A DNA stretch of 19,933 bases from Nitrospirota bacterium. GTDB taxonomy: Bacteria > Nitrospirota_A > Leptospirillia > Leptospirillales > Leptospirillaceae. A model generated the notes under the pieces. That model had not been told where the DNA came from and made no database searches. It worked only from the letters and a program-made list of their open reading frames with translations. Shown here piece after piece: positions 7,336-14,959 of the stretch (its first letter is position 1; every line of letters begins with the position of its first letter). Position numbers and translations under genes: made by a program. Where the stretch lies: NCBI GenBank assembly GCA_027415455.1, contig DAIBSV010000011.1:3222-23154 (forward strand), in the 5' to 3' direction.

Positions 7336-9836
7336 CGCTCCTCCCATCGTTGTTCGGCCAGAGAGAGAAGCGCCTCGGCCAGCGATCCCGCCTCCTCCCG
7401 GGCCCGGTCGACCCAGGCGTCCTCCTCGGGGGAGCGGGCGGCCAGGACATACTCGAGGGGAGAGGCCTCGAGACGCAGGATCCCTCTCCGGGTCCCCATG
7501 GAGATGTAGCACTCGGCATACTCCCCCCGGACGAAGTCGAGGGAGTCGATGAGGACGATCTCCCGCTCGGAGAGGCCGATGCGGCGGTAGGTCTCCGGAA
7601 GGACCGAGCAGGGAAAGATCCACTTCCAGGAGGAGTTGCCGAGGATCCCCCCCTCCCGCCCCTCGGCGAGCCAGTCTTCCGGAGACTGGCTCATGGCGAT
7701 CACCCCGCCCCCGAACTTCCGGGCGGTCCGGTACATGTGCTCGAGAAAGCCCGTCCCCTTGAACTGGGTCATGAGGCGGTGGGCCTCGTCGTAGACGAAG
7801 TAGAGCCGGCGGTTCCTGTCCCGGAACAGACGCTCCAGCGACAGCCCGGCGATGAAGGCGAAGACGACCCCCCGCAGGGCCTCCTGGCGGTCGAGGCCGG
7901 AGAGGTCGAATGCCAGGATCCGCGAAGACGGGGCGAAGCCTTCGGGATTGTTGAAGAGGGGGGCGTAGAGGCCGGTGGCCCAGGACTCGAGGGTCTTGGC
8001 CATCCGGAGCGCGGTCTCCTCGTCCTCCGCGTCCCGTCCCCGGTAGGCGAAGAGGGTCCGGACCAGATCGGAGAGACAGGGACGGGCCGCCGGATCGGGA
8101 AGACGGTCGTAGAGATCGGCCAGGCAGTGGGCCAGAATGCTCCGGTGTAGGGGAAGGACGGGATGGGCCGTGACGAGAAAGGTCTCGATGAGGGCCACGA
8201 GGAATCCCATCCAGTCGGGATCGTATTGTCCGGAAGGGTCCATCAGGTCCTCCCGGAGAGGAAAAGGGTTCAAAGAGAATCGACCCGAGAGGTCGATCCG
8301 GACGTAGTCGCCCCCAAGGAAGCCGGCGAGGCGCTCGAAGTCCCCGCCGTTCTCGACGATGATCGTCCGGTGGGAGGGATCGGCCATCAGGAACTGGGCG
8401 AGAAGAAGCTTGACCCCGAAGGACTTGCCCGAGCCCGAGCGGCCGATCACGAGCCCGTTGGCGTTCGGTAGCTCCCGGCTCCAGGGATCGAGCCCCACGA
8501 CTTCCTGGCGGTGGTTCTTGGCGACGAACCAGGGACGCGCCTGGTCCGGAAACCGGTCCCAGACCGGAAGGAAGCGGGCCGACTGGGCGGCGGTCATTAC
8601 CTCCCAGCGCTCGTTGGCATCCCCGTCGAGGGGAAACTGGCTCCGGAAGAGCGGCCACTGCCGGAAGGGCTCGAGGGCGCACAGGGCGCCTTCGGCCTCC
8701 CCGAAGGCCCGGACCGTCTCCATCCCGCGCTCCTGGAGGGCCCTCCGGTCCGAATGCCAGTACCCGAATGTCAGGTTGGCGACGAGGGGATGGCTTTCCT
8801 CCTCGGGACCGTCGTGGAGGGCCCGCAGAAAGTCGTCCTGCTCGGAGATGACCGATTCGAGGCGATAGGATTTCCCTGGCAGAAGAAGGGTCAGGAAGCG
8901 GTTGATCGTGGCGTTGGACTGGACCGAGCGGCTCGCGAGGGCCCGGTCGGGTTTGAAAAGATTCAGCGTCAGGTCGCAGTCGAAGTCCGGCCCCTCCAGG
9001 ATGGGGGCGAGCGTTTCGCGGTCAAACGAGGCCGGAAGCTGGCGGAGCGCGTGGAAACGTCCCCAGAGGACCTGTCCGTCCGGACGAAAGGCCCGTATCT
9101 CTCCGGGGAATTCCTGGAAGGTCGTCTGGAAAAGGGGCGGGATCTCCCCCCGGCGGTCCGCACGAAACGGGGAGGAAAGAAGGAGACCGGGATTGGCGCG
9201 CTCCGCGAGATGGCGAAGGATTTCCTCTTCCAAAAGGCGCGTCCCCTCCATGCCGGCCCCCGGAAGGAGCGCCAGCAGCGCCTCCTCGACCTCCCGGATC
9301 GCGCGGATTCTCCGGGGGAGCGCGCCCTCCTCCTCCTTTCGCTCCGGAACGGGACCTCCCCGTGGAAGGAAAGACAGGCGAAGACGGTCCTTCTCGGGTG
9401 GGGGATATCCGACCAGCGTCAGAAAGAGGCGGCGGCGGCGCGCTGGCCGCTCCTCGAAGTCCCGGCGCTTGTCCCGGGCGAGAAGGGCCAGACTCCCTTC
9501 CCCCTCCTCCTTCAGGAAGGAGCCCTGACGGTAAAGGGTCTCCGGAGCAACTCCGGGCCACACCCCGGGGCTCCCGTGGCGAAATTCAACACGGAACTGG
9601 AAGCCGAACCCTTCCGGAAGATGGGCGACGAGGGCGACCATCCCCCGGTAAATCTGGGCGACCTCGTCCTCGTCTGCCGGAAGCATGTTGACGCCGGAGA
9701 GGGAAAGTAGGCGCCCCACCCGCCCTCCGCGCCCCACGAGGGTCGTCCCCGAGAGACGCGCCAGATCGAAGAAGCGGTCGACGCCGACCTCTTTCTCCGT
9801 TTTTCTAGCCCACACGATGGATCTTCGCCCGGACAT
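7317..9836 (-). CDS. virB4: VirB4/TraC-type T4SS ATPase
   Basis: The product is 839 aa, the normal size for the VirB4 family, the hallmark ATPase of every T4SS. The N-terminal half (about 1-440) is the family's variable domain. The C-terminal RecA-like domain carries Walker A GRSGSGKS (465-472), the ENGGDFERL segment after it, Walker B LYFVYDEAH (678-686), the arginine-bearing YRTARKFGGGVIAMSQSPED (702-721) typical of VirB4, and GNSSWKWIFP near 733. It is therefore predicted to be an active ATPase that energises pilus assembly and substrate transfer at the inner membrane. The ATG at 9836 overlaps the VirB3-like gene by 32 nt and lacks a strong ribosome site, so coupled translation is likely. 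Confidence 0.93.
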   Translation of the reverse strand: MSGRRSIVWARKTEKEVGVDRFFDLARLSGTTLVGRGGRVGRLLSLSGVNMLPADEDEVAQIYRGMVALVAHLPEGFGFQFRVEFRHGSPGVWPGVAPETLYRQGSFLKEEGEGSLALLARDKRRDFEERPARRRRLFLTLVGYPPPEKDRLRLSFLPRGGPVPERKEEEGALPRRIRAIREVEEALLALLPGAGMEGTRLLEEEILRHLAERANPGLLLSSPFRADRRGEIPPLFQTTFQEFPGEIRAFRPDGQVLWGRFHALRQLPASFDRETLAPILEGPDFDCDLTLNLFKPDRALASRSVQSNATINRFLTLLLPGKSYRLESVISEQDDFLRALHDGPEEESHPLVANLTFGYWHSDRRALQERGMETVRAFGEAEGALCALEPFRQWPLFRSQFPLDGDANERWEVMTAAQSARFLPVWDRFPDQARPWFVAKNHRQEVVGLDPWSRELPNANGLVIGRSGSGKSFGVKLLLAQFLMADPSHRTIIVENGGDFERLAGFLGGDYVRIDLSGRFSLNPFPLREDLMDPSGQYDPDWMGFLVALIETFLVTAHPVLPLHRSILAHCLADLYDRLPDPAARPCLSDLVRTLFAYRGRDAEDEETALRMAKTLESWATGLYAPLFNNPEGFAPSSRILAFDLSGLDRQEALRGVVFAFIAGLSLERLFRDRNRRLYFVYDEAHRLMTQFKGTGFLEHMYRTARKFGGGVIAMSQSPEDWLAEGREGGILGNSSWKWIFPCSVLPETYRRIGLSEREIVLIDSLDFVRGEYAECYISMGTRRGILRLEASPLEYVLAARSPEEDAWVDRAREEAGSLAEALLSLAEQRWEERWSEEE

Positions 9837-10047
9837 GGTAGAGAATGCGGCCCCGGATGGTTCCCTCTCCCGTCTTTCGGATCCAGAAAAGAGCGGTCAT
9901 GGAAAGGATCAGGCAGAACATGAGAAAGACCAGGTTGATCCCGAACAGGAATCCTGCCAGAACCCAGAAGGCGGGGACGGAAAGATCCCAGGGGACGACG
10001 AAGCGCCCCAGAAGGGGCGCCTTCAGGATGTGGCGGTAGGAGGCCAT
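9805..10047 (-). CDS. VirB3-like small membrane protein
   Basis: The product is 80 aa: a basic N-terminus (MASYRHILKAPLLGRF), a long hydrophobic region at about 24-54 (AFWVLAGFLFGINLVFLMFC and onward) that is one long or two short membrane spans, and a basic cytoplasmic end. Size, topology and position between the pilin gene and virB4 match VirB3/TraL. VirB3 helps VirB4 localise and supports pilus assembly. The start shares one base with the preceding stop (TGATG), a coupling arrangement. The same frame is open up to 10527, but that extension would overlap the pilin gene completely and is not believed. Confidence 0.72.
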   Translation of the reverse strand: MASYRHILKAPLLGRFVVPWDLSVPAFWVLAGFLFGINLVFLMFCLILSMTALFWIRKTGEGTIRGRILYHVRAKIHRVG

Positions 10048-10313
10048 CAGAGCCCGGCCCAGACGGTGAGGGTGTCCCAGATCGCCTTGGACATGAGGAC
10101 GAGAGCCCCTCCCGCCACCGTCATGACCCCCTGGCGGATGCCATCGGCGTCGTGGCTCTTCATGGCGAAGCCCGCCCGGGCCATCCCAAGAATGAAGAGA
10201 AAGGCCCCGAGGCCATAGACGACGAAATTGGCCACGTTGTTTGCGAATTCGGTGATGAGGGGGTTTTCCCCAAAGTTGTCGACAAAGATGTTGATCAGTT
10301 CGGCATGCGGCAT
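10047..10313 (-). CDS. VirB2/TrbC-like pilin, first gene of the T4SS operon
   Basis: The product is 88 aa. Two hydrophobic helices (about residues 27-47, NFVVYGLGAFLFILGMARAG, and 62-77, GVMTVAGGALVLMS) flank a short polar loop with KSHDADG. This hairpin is the VirB2/TrbC pilin layout. Unlike most VirB2 precursors it has no N-terminal signal peptide: the first 25 residues (PHAELINIFVDNFGENPLIT) are polar to amphipathic. Two adjacent ATG codons occur at 10316 and 10313; GGGAGG lies 4 nt before the first and 7 nt before the second, so 10313 is preferred. As first gene of the operon its leader holds the minus-strand promoter candidate at 10511-10540. Confidence 0.75.
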   Translation of the reverse strand: MPHAELINIFVDNFGENPLITEFANNVANFVVYGLGAFLFILGMARAGFAMKSHDADGIRQGVMTVAGGALVLMSKAIWDTLTVWAGL

Positions 10314-10510
10314 CATGTATCCTCCCGGGCCGAACTAAGCAAATAGGGTGCCATCCTTTAAGCAACCTTAAATACAAACTTTTAAATGCAAGGGAAGAGA
10401 GGGAGGACCGTCTTTTTGGCATCGTTTCGATTCGTAAGGTTTGCACGGACTCCTGTCCCGCGCCAACTTCCGGAATCGGCGAAAAAGACATAACGAGAAC
10501 AATTATCATA

Positions 10511-10540
10511 ATCATAGATGAGTGCATTTTTGCACGACAA
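10511..10540 (-). promoter_or_regulatory. Putative promoter for the T4SS operon
   Basis: On the minus strand TTGTCG (10540-10535) and TATGAT (10516-10511) are 18 nt apart, 4/6 and 5/6 matches to sigma70 consensus. The left arm of the inverted repeat at 10524-10558 occupies its spacer. The resulting leader to the pilin gene would be about 190 nt. No other convincing pair was seen between 10317 and 10510, which is otherwise empty and locally AT-rich near 10350-10390. Confidence 0.35.
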
Positions 10541-10558
10541 AGACTCTTGCAAAAATGC
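10524..10558. promoter_or_regulatory. 11-bp inverted repeat between divergent promoters (putative operator)
   Basis: GCATTTTTGCA at 10524-10534 and TGCAAAAATGC at 10548-10558 are perfect inverted copies around a 13-nt centre. The centre contains the -35 box of the minus-strand promoter and the first base of the plus-strand -35 box, so a bound protein could affect both directions. No T-run follows either arm, which argues against a terminator. Confidence 0.45.
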
Positions 10559-10576
10559 TAATAGCAAAGATATAAT
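10547..10576 (+). promoter_or_regulatory. Putative sigma70-type promoter for icd
   Basis: TTGCAA at 10547-10552 and a perfect TATAAT at 10571-10576 are 18 nt apart. The -35 overlaps the right arm of the inverted repeat. The transcript would begin near 10583 and have a leader of about 300 nt before the icd start at 10881. Small dyads in it (CGAAAA with TTTTCG around 10611-10629) are too weak to call a riboswitch or attenuator. Confidence 0.45.
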
Positions 10577-10880
10577 TTCTCAGTTTACGCTCGGACTGAG
10601 TGAATCCGCACGAAAATATTGACTTTTCGCACGCCTGGTCACCATCCGATCCCAGGAGAACCCGCCTTCTGCTGTCCGGACAATGACGTCGGGACAAGAC
10701 AGGCAGAACGACGGGAGTCTTGAAGAGAAGGCCTCTCGATCAATGGCGAATCGATGGGTTTTGTCCATCCTCCCACGATCCTCTTCCCAAAGGCGCTCTT
10801 CACAAAACCATGGCCCGTTTCCCGGACAGCCTTGTCCTGAAAACGACAGCCACCATTCCATTCACCGAGGAGGGAATTCC

Positions 10881-12131
<1,251 letters not shown>

Positions 12132-12154
12132 GAACGATTTTTACAGTCACACAC

Positions 12155-12188
12155 AAAAAAGGGGCCCTGAGAAAGGCCCCTTTTTTTT
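12155..12188. terminator. Bidirectional rho-independent terminator
   Basis: GGGGCC at 12161-12166 pairs with GGCCCC at 12175-12180 around an 8-nt loop. Six A precede and eight T follow the hairpin, so the stem extends into the A/T tract and works for both strands. It ends icd (stop at 12131) and also the minus-strand toxin gene, whose stop is at 12221. Confidence 0.92.
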
Positions 12189-12220
12189 ATTTTTTGTCGG
12201 GGATTTGCGCTCATAAAGAT

Positions 12221-12607
12221 TCAAAACAAAAGGGTTGGTGCACCATAACGTCCCACCTTCCTGTCCTGTGTGACCAAAACAAGAGGCTCTGACAAAGCCT
12301 GGGCCACCAGCATGCGGTCAAAAGGGTCTTGGTGAAAAGGTGGGAGGGCTTCCACTCTCATCGCATGCTCCGGTGTAATGTCCAGAAAAAGATACCCCGC
12401 CCGCTTGAAAAACTGAACCGCCTCGGCAGCGGAAATTGGCATGGATGAACGTTTCAGTGCGTGCTTGATGGCTATTTCCCAGATGTTGGCCGCACTGAAA
12501 TAAACTGTGTTCCTTGATTCGAGAATCAGGGACCGCACCTCGGACGGGAGAAGAGAATCATCGGTGATCGCCCAGAGAGCGATATGCGTATCCAGCAAAA
12601 GTCTCAT
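12221..12607 (-). CDS. VapC-type PIN-domain ribonuclease toxin
   Basis: The 128-aa protein is a complete PIN domain. The acidic metal-binding residues are visible: Asp6 in LLLDTH, Glu44 in ANIWEIAIK, Asp97 in DPFDRMLVAQAL and Asp115 in VTQDR. The pattern is that of the VapC subgroup often paired with Phd/YefM antitoxins; such toxins cleave RNA, commonly tRNA or rRNA, when the antitoxin is degraded. The start overlaps the antitoxin stop as ATGA, so the pair is co-translated, antitoxin first. It ends 33 nt before the bidirectional terminator. Nothing suggests inactivation. Confidence 0.92.
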   Translation of the reverse strand: MRLLLDTHIALWAITDDSLLPSEVRSLILESRNTVYFSAANIWEIAIKHALKRSSMPISAAEAVQFFKRAGYLFLDITPEHAMRVEALPPFHQDPFDRMLVAQALSEPLVLVTQDRKVGRYGAPTLLF

Positions 12608-12855
12608 TCCTGGCCGGGTTCCTGAAAAAGAACGGCGATTTGTTCATTCTCCCCATCGATTTCGGGGGGAACGGAAAAGATCCCTTTGGCCACTCCGATC
12701 CTGTTTTCTGAAGAAATGGGCTCCTCAAGCCCCACCAGTCTGGCCACAGGACATCCATGCCGGGCAATGATGATCTCCTTTTCCGATCCTTTTTCCACCG
12801 CTTCGATAAGTTTTGACAGGTGAGTTTTCGCTTCATAAATTTGAACAATTTTCAT
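12604..12855 (-). CDS. Phd/YefM-type antitoxin of the VapC pair
   Basis: The 83-aa protein starts with the Phd/YefM fold: MKIVQIYEAKTHLSKLIEAV, then EIIIARHGCPVARLVGL, the DNA-binding half. The C-terminal part (about 48-83) is acidic and variable and is expected to wrap the toxin. Antitoxins of this type repress their own operon, alone or with toxin. The 16-bp palindrome at 12889-12904 lies 34 bp upstream of the start and is the likely binding site. GGGGAG stands 7 nt before the ATG. The gene order antitoxin-toxin with a 4-nt overlap is standard. Confidence 0.9.
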   Translation of the reverse strand: MKIVQIYEAKTHLSKLIEAVEKGSEKEIIIARHGCPVARLVGLEEPISSENRIGVAKGIFSVPPEIDGENEQIAVLFQEPGQE

Positions 12856-12888
12856 CCCGAGACTCCCCTTCGAATTTCTTATCTAGTC

Positions 12889-12904
12889 TGGTCTGGCCAG
12901 ACCA
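12889..12904. promoter_or_regulatory. Perfect 16-bp palindrome, putative antitoxin operator
   Basis: TGGTCTGGCCAGACCA reads the same on both strands. It lies upstream of the antitoxin gene and beside a possible minus-strand -10 (TAGATA, 12885-12880), where repression by the antitoxin-toxin complex would act. No good -35 at normal spacing was found. The following stretch to about 13278 holds no gene that I can support. Confidence 0.6.
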
Positions 12905-13278
12905 AATTCATGTCACACAGTTTATCTTTTCCCCTGGATTTGTCAAAAAATAAAACCTCTTCTCAGAACTTCATTGCACCCATGCCCCCGCATCCGGATA
13001 GATCCAGACTAGCTTCCTGAAGCCGACCAAGGGGCCTCAATGTTAAAGACCTCTCGCATTTTAGAACTGAAAAGCGTGCTCAAGAGAAGTAATGCTTTAT
13101 GACGAGGCCCGCAGAATGGCTCCACGTCGATGTTCCCGGGTCATGACAACGCAAAGGGATGGATCGGTGAGTCTGATTATATGATCCTCCGTCTTTTCCT
13201 CAGATGACTACAGAAATACGGGGCAAGACAACATCCGGATGCCCCTTCAAAAGGAAGGACCCGATAAAAATCCTCGTG

Positions 13279-13308
13279 TTGCAATGAAACGAGGGCGGAT
13301 GCTAGGAT
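13279..13308 (+). promoter_or_regulatory. Putative promoter of the dehydrogenase-ABC operon
   Basis: TTGCAA (13279-13284) and TAGGAT (13303-13308) are 18 nt apart, and TG at 13300-13301 gives an extended -10. The predicted start point, about 13315, is just upstream of the TTG start at 13368 and downstream of the longer alternative start at 13239. The match is moderate (4/6 in each box). Confidence 0.35.
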
Positions 13309-13367
13309 TTCAGTTACATGACCCCTCATCACGTCAAACATTCATTCCCCATCCCCAGGAGCTTTCC

Positions 13368-14273
13368 TTGGATCCGTCTCCGCCCCTGATCGACAAGGGA
13401 TCCCGCATCGCCTGGCTTGGCCTCGGCACCATGGGAAGACCGATGGCCCGAAGGCTTGCCGAGGCCGGTTTCCGGATCAGAGGCTACAACCGGATTCTTC
13501 ACGAGCCTCTTTCCACTCTTCCGTTCCCGGTGGGGACCGATGCCGCCGAATGCGTCTCCGAAAGCGACCTCGTCATCGTCATGGTCCGGGATGGTGGTGT
13601 CGCCCGGGATCTTTTTACCGGACCTCGGGGGATCCTTGCAGGACTTCGTCCCGGCCAGATCGTCGTCAACATGTCGACCGAGTCCCCGGCCGAGGCCCGG
13701 TCGGAAGCGGCCGCCTGTCAGGGAAAAGGGGCGCTCTATTTCGACATTCCCGTCTCGGGGTCGGTCGTTCCGGCAGAGAGGGGAGAGCTTCTCCTTCTGG
13801 CGGGAGGAAACGAAGACTACCGGAAAAACATCGAAAAGCCCCTTTCGGTGCTGGGAAAAAGCCTCCACTGGTTCGGTCCGGCAGGCTCCGGCATGGCCGC
13901 GAAGCTCGCGATCAACTATCTTCTGGCCTCCCACATGGAGGCCCTTGTCCAAATGCTCCTGATCGGGGAATCCCTGGGTCTCGACAAAAAGGCCCTGTCC
14001 GATGCCCTCCTCGAAAGTCCCCTCATCACTCCCTTCTACCGGATCAAGATCAAAAATCTGCTCGAGGAAAATTACACAAAGGCCTTCTCCGCCTCCCTCA
14101 TGAAAAAGGATCTGGATCTTCTGCTGGCTGAGCTTCTCTCCCATGACCAGTCCATTCCCGAACCACTCTCCCATCTTCGCGCCCTGTACCGGCGGAGCGT
14201 AGTCAGGGGACTGGGCGAAAAGGATCTCTCGGTCATCCAGGACCTTCTCAAATCCGACAGCCAGGGATCCTGA
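13368..14273 (+). CDS. NAD(P)-dependent beta-hydroxyacid dehydrogenase (3-hydroxyisobutyrate dehydrogenase family)
   Basis: The product is 301 aa, the normal family size. Seen: Rossmann motif GLGTMG (18-23) in RIAWLGLGTMGRPMARRL, the loop NMSTESP (101-107), substrate-binding DIPVSGS (126-132) where most relatives have 'DAPVSGG', and catalytic Lys179 with Asn183 in GSGMAAKLAIN. The family reduces or oxidises small 3-hydroxyacids or semialdehydes such as 3-hydroxyisobutyrate, tartronate semialdehyde or succinic semialdehyde; the substrate cannot be told. The TTG start is chosen because AGGAG (13357-13361) lies 6 nt upstream and gives an N-terminus of usual length; the frame is open from an ATG at 13239, but that adds 43 residues without family likeness. 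Its stop shares a base with the ABC ATPase start. Confidence 0.85.
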   Translation: MDPSPPLIDKGSRIAWLGLGTMGRPMARRLAEAGFRIRGYNRILHEPLSTLPFPVGTDAAECVSESDLVIVMVRDGGVARDLFTGPRGILAGLRPGQIVVNMSTESPAEARSEAAACQGKGALYFDIPVSGSVVPAERGELLLLAGGNEDYRKNIEKPLSVLGKSLHWFGPAGSGMAAKLAINYLLASHMEALVQMLLIGESLGLDKKALSDALLESPLITPFYRIKIKNLLEENYTKAFSASLMKKDLDLLLAELLSHDQSIPEPLSHLRALYRRSVVRGLGEKDLSVIQDLLKSDSQGS

Positions 14274-14953
14274 TGGGGATCCCCATTCTCTGCACGGATC
14301 TCGAAAAAACCTACGGACGCCCCGGAGGACCCACCCAGAGCGTCCTCAAAAAACTCTCCTTTTCCATAGAGGCGGGGGAGTGGGTGGTCATCATGGGGGA
14401 TTCGGGCTCCGGAAAGTCGACCCTTCTCAATATCCTGGCCGGGATCGACCCCTACGATTCGGGGGAGATGCTTCTGGACGGCCGATCCTGGGGTCCCTTA
14501 AATGACGAGGACAAAACCCTCGTCCGCCGCCGCGACATGGGATTCATCTTCCAGAACTACAATCTCTTCCCTTTTTTGAGCGTCTACGAAAACGTCGCCC
14601 TTCCCGCCCGCATCAATGGCCGTCACGACCGGGAGGCGGTCCATTCCCTTCTCCGGGAGGTGGGGCTCGGGGACAAGCACGCCAAGTTCCCCGCCCAACT
14701 CTCCGGAGGCGAGCAGCAGCGCGTGGCGGTGGCCCGGGCCCTGATCCACCGTCCCCGCCTTCTTCTGGCCGACGAGCCGACGGGCGCCCTCGACCACCTC
14801 ACCGGGCGCAAGATTCTCGAACTCATGACCCTCCTTCACAAGGAGTTCCGCCCGACGATCGTCATGAGCACCCACAGCATGGATGCGGCCCGCTACGGAA
14901 CACGCATCCTCCACCTCCGGGACGGCCAGTTCGTTCCTTCGTCCGGACTCTGA
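14273..14953 (+). CDS. ABC transporter ATP-binding protein (LolD/MacB type)
   Basis: The 226-aa protein is a single ABC domain: Walker [10 protein letters not shown] (42-50), Q-loop FQNYNLFP (Gln94), signature LSGGEQQR (143-150), Walker [13 protein letters not shown] with Glu168, and switch histidine 201 in STHS. Spacing and the 'NYNLFP...[10 protein letters not shown]' segment are typical of the MacB/LolD/FtsE-like group that partners with FtsX-type permeases and powers conformational change across the envelope instead of classic import. The start is coupled to the upstream stop (TGATG), and the permease begins 6 nt after its own stop, so the two are surely one transporter. Confidence 0.95.
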   Translation: MGIPILCTDLEKTYGRPGGPTQSVLKKLSFSIEAGEWVVIMGDSGSGKSTLLNILAGIDPYDSGEMLLDGRSWGPLNDEDKTLVRRRDMGFIFQNYNLFPFLSVYENVALPARINGRHDREAVHSLLREVGLGDKHAKFPAQLSGGEQQRVAVARALIHRPRLLLADEPTGALDHLTGRKILELMTLLHKEFRPTIVMSTHSMDAARYGTRILHLRDGQFVPSSGL

Positions 14954-14959
14954 CCGGCC

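Noticed and set aside
7336..8682. Long open minus-strand frame upstream of the VirB5-position gene
   Set aside because: It overlaps virB4 on the same strand, is Arg/Pro/Gly-rich with no domain, and the signal peptide at 7335 marks the real start.
8511..9710. 399-codon plus-strand frame opposite virB4
   Set aside because: Antisense shadow of a strongly supported VirB4; no recognisable motif or start signal.
10619..10647. TTGACT at 10619 as a second icd promoter
   Set aside because: No -10-like hexamer at 16-18 nt downstream.
10683..10880. N-terminal extension of isocitrate dehydrogenase
   Set aside because: No family similarity and no ribosome site, while 10881 has a strong one and gives the exact 416-residue family length.
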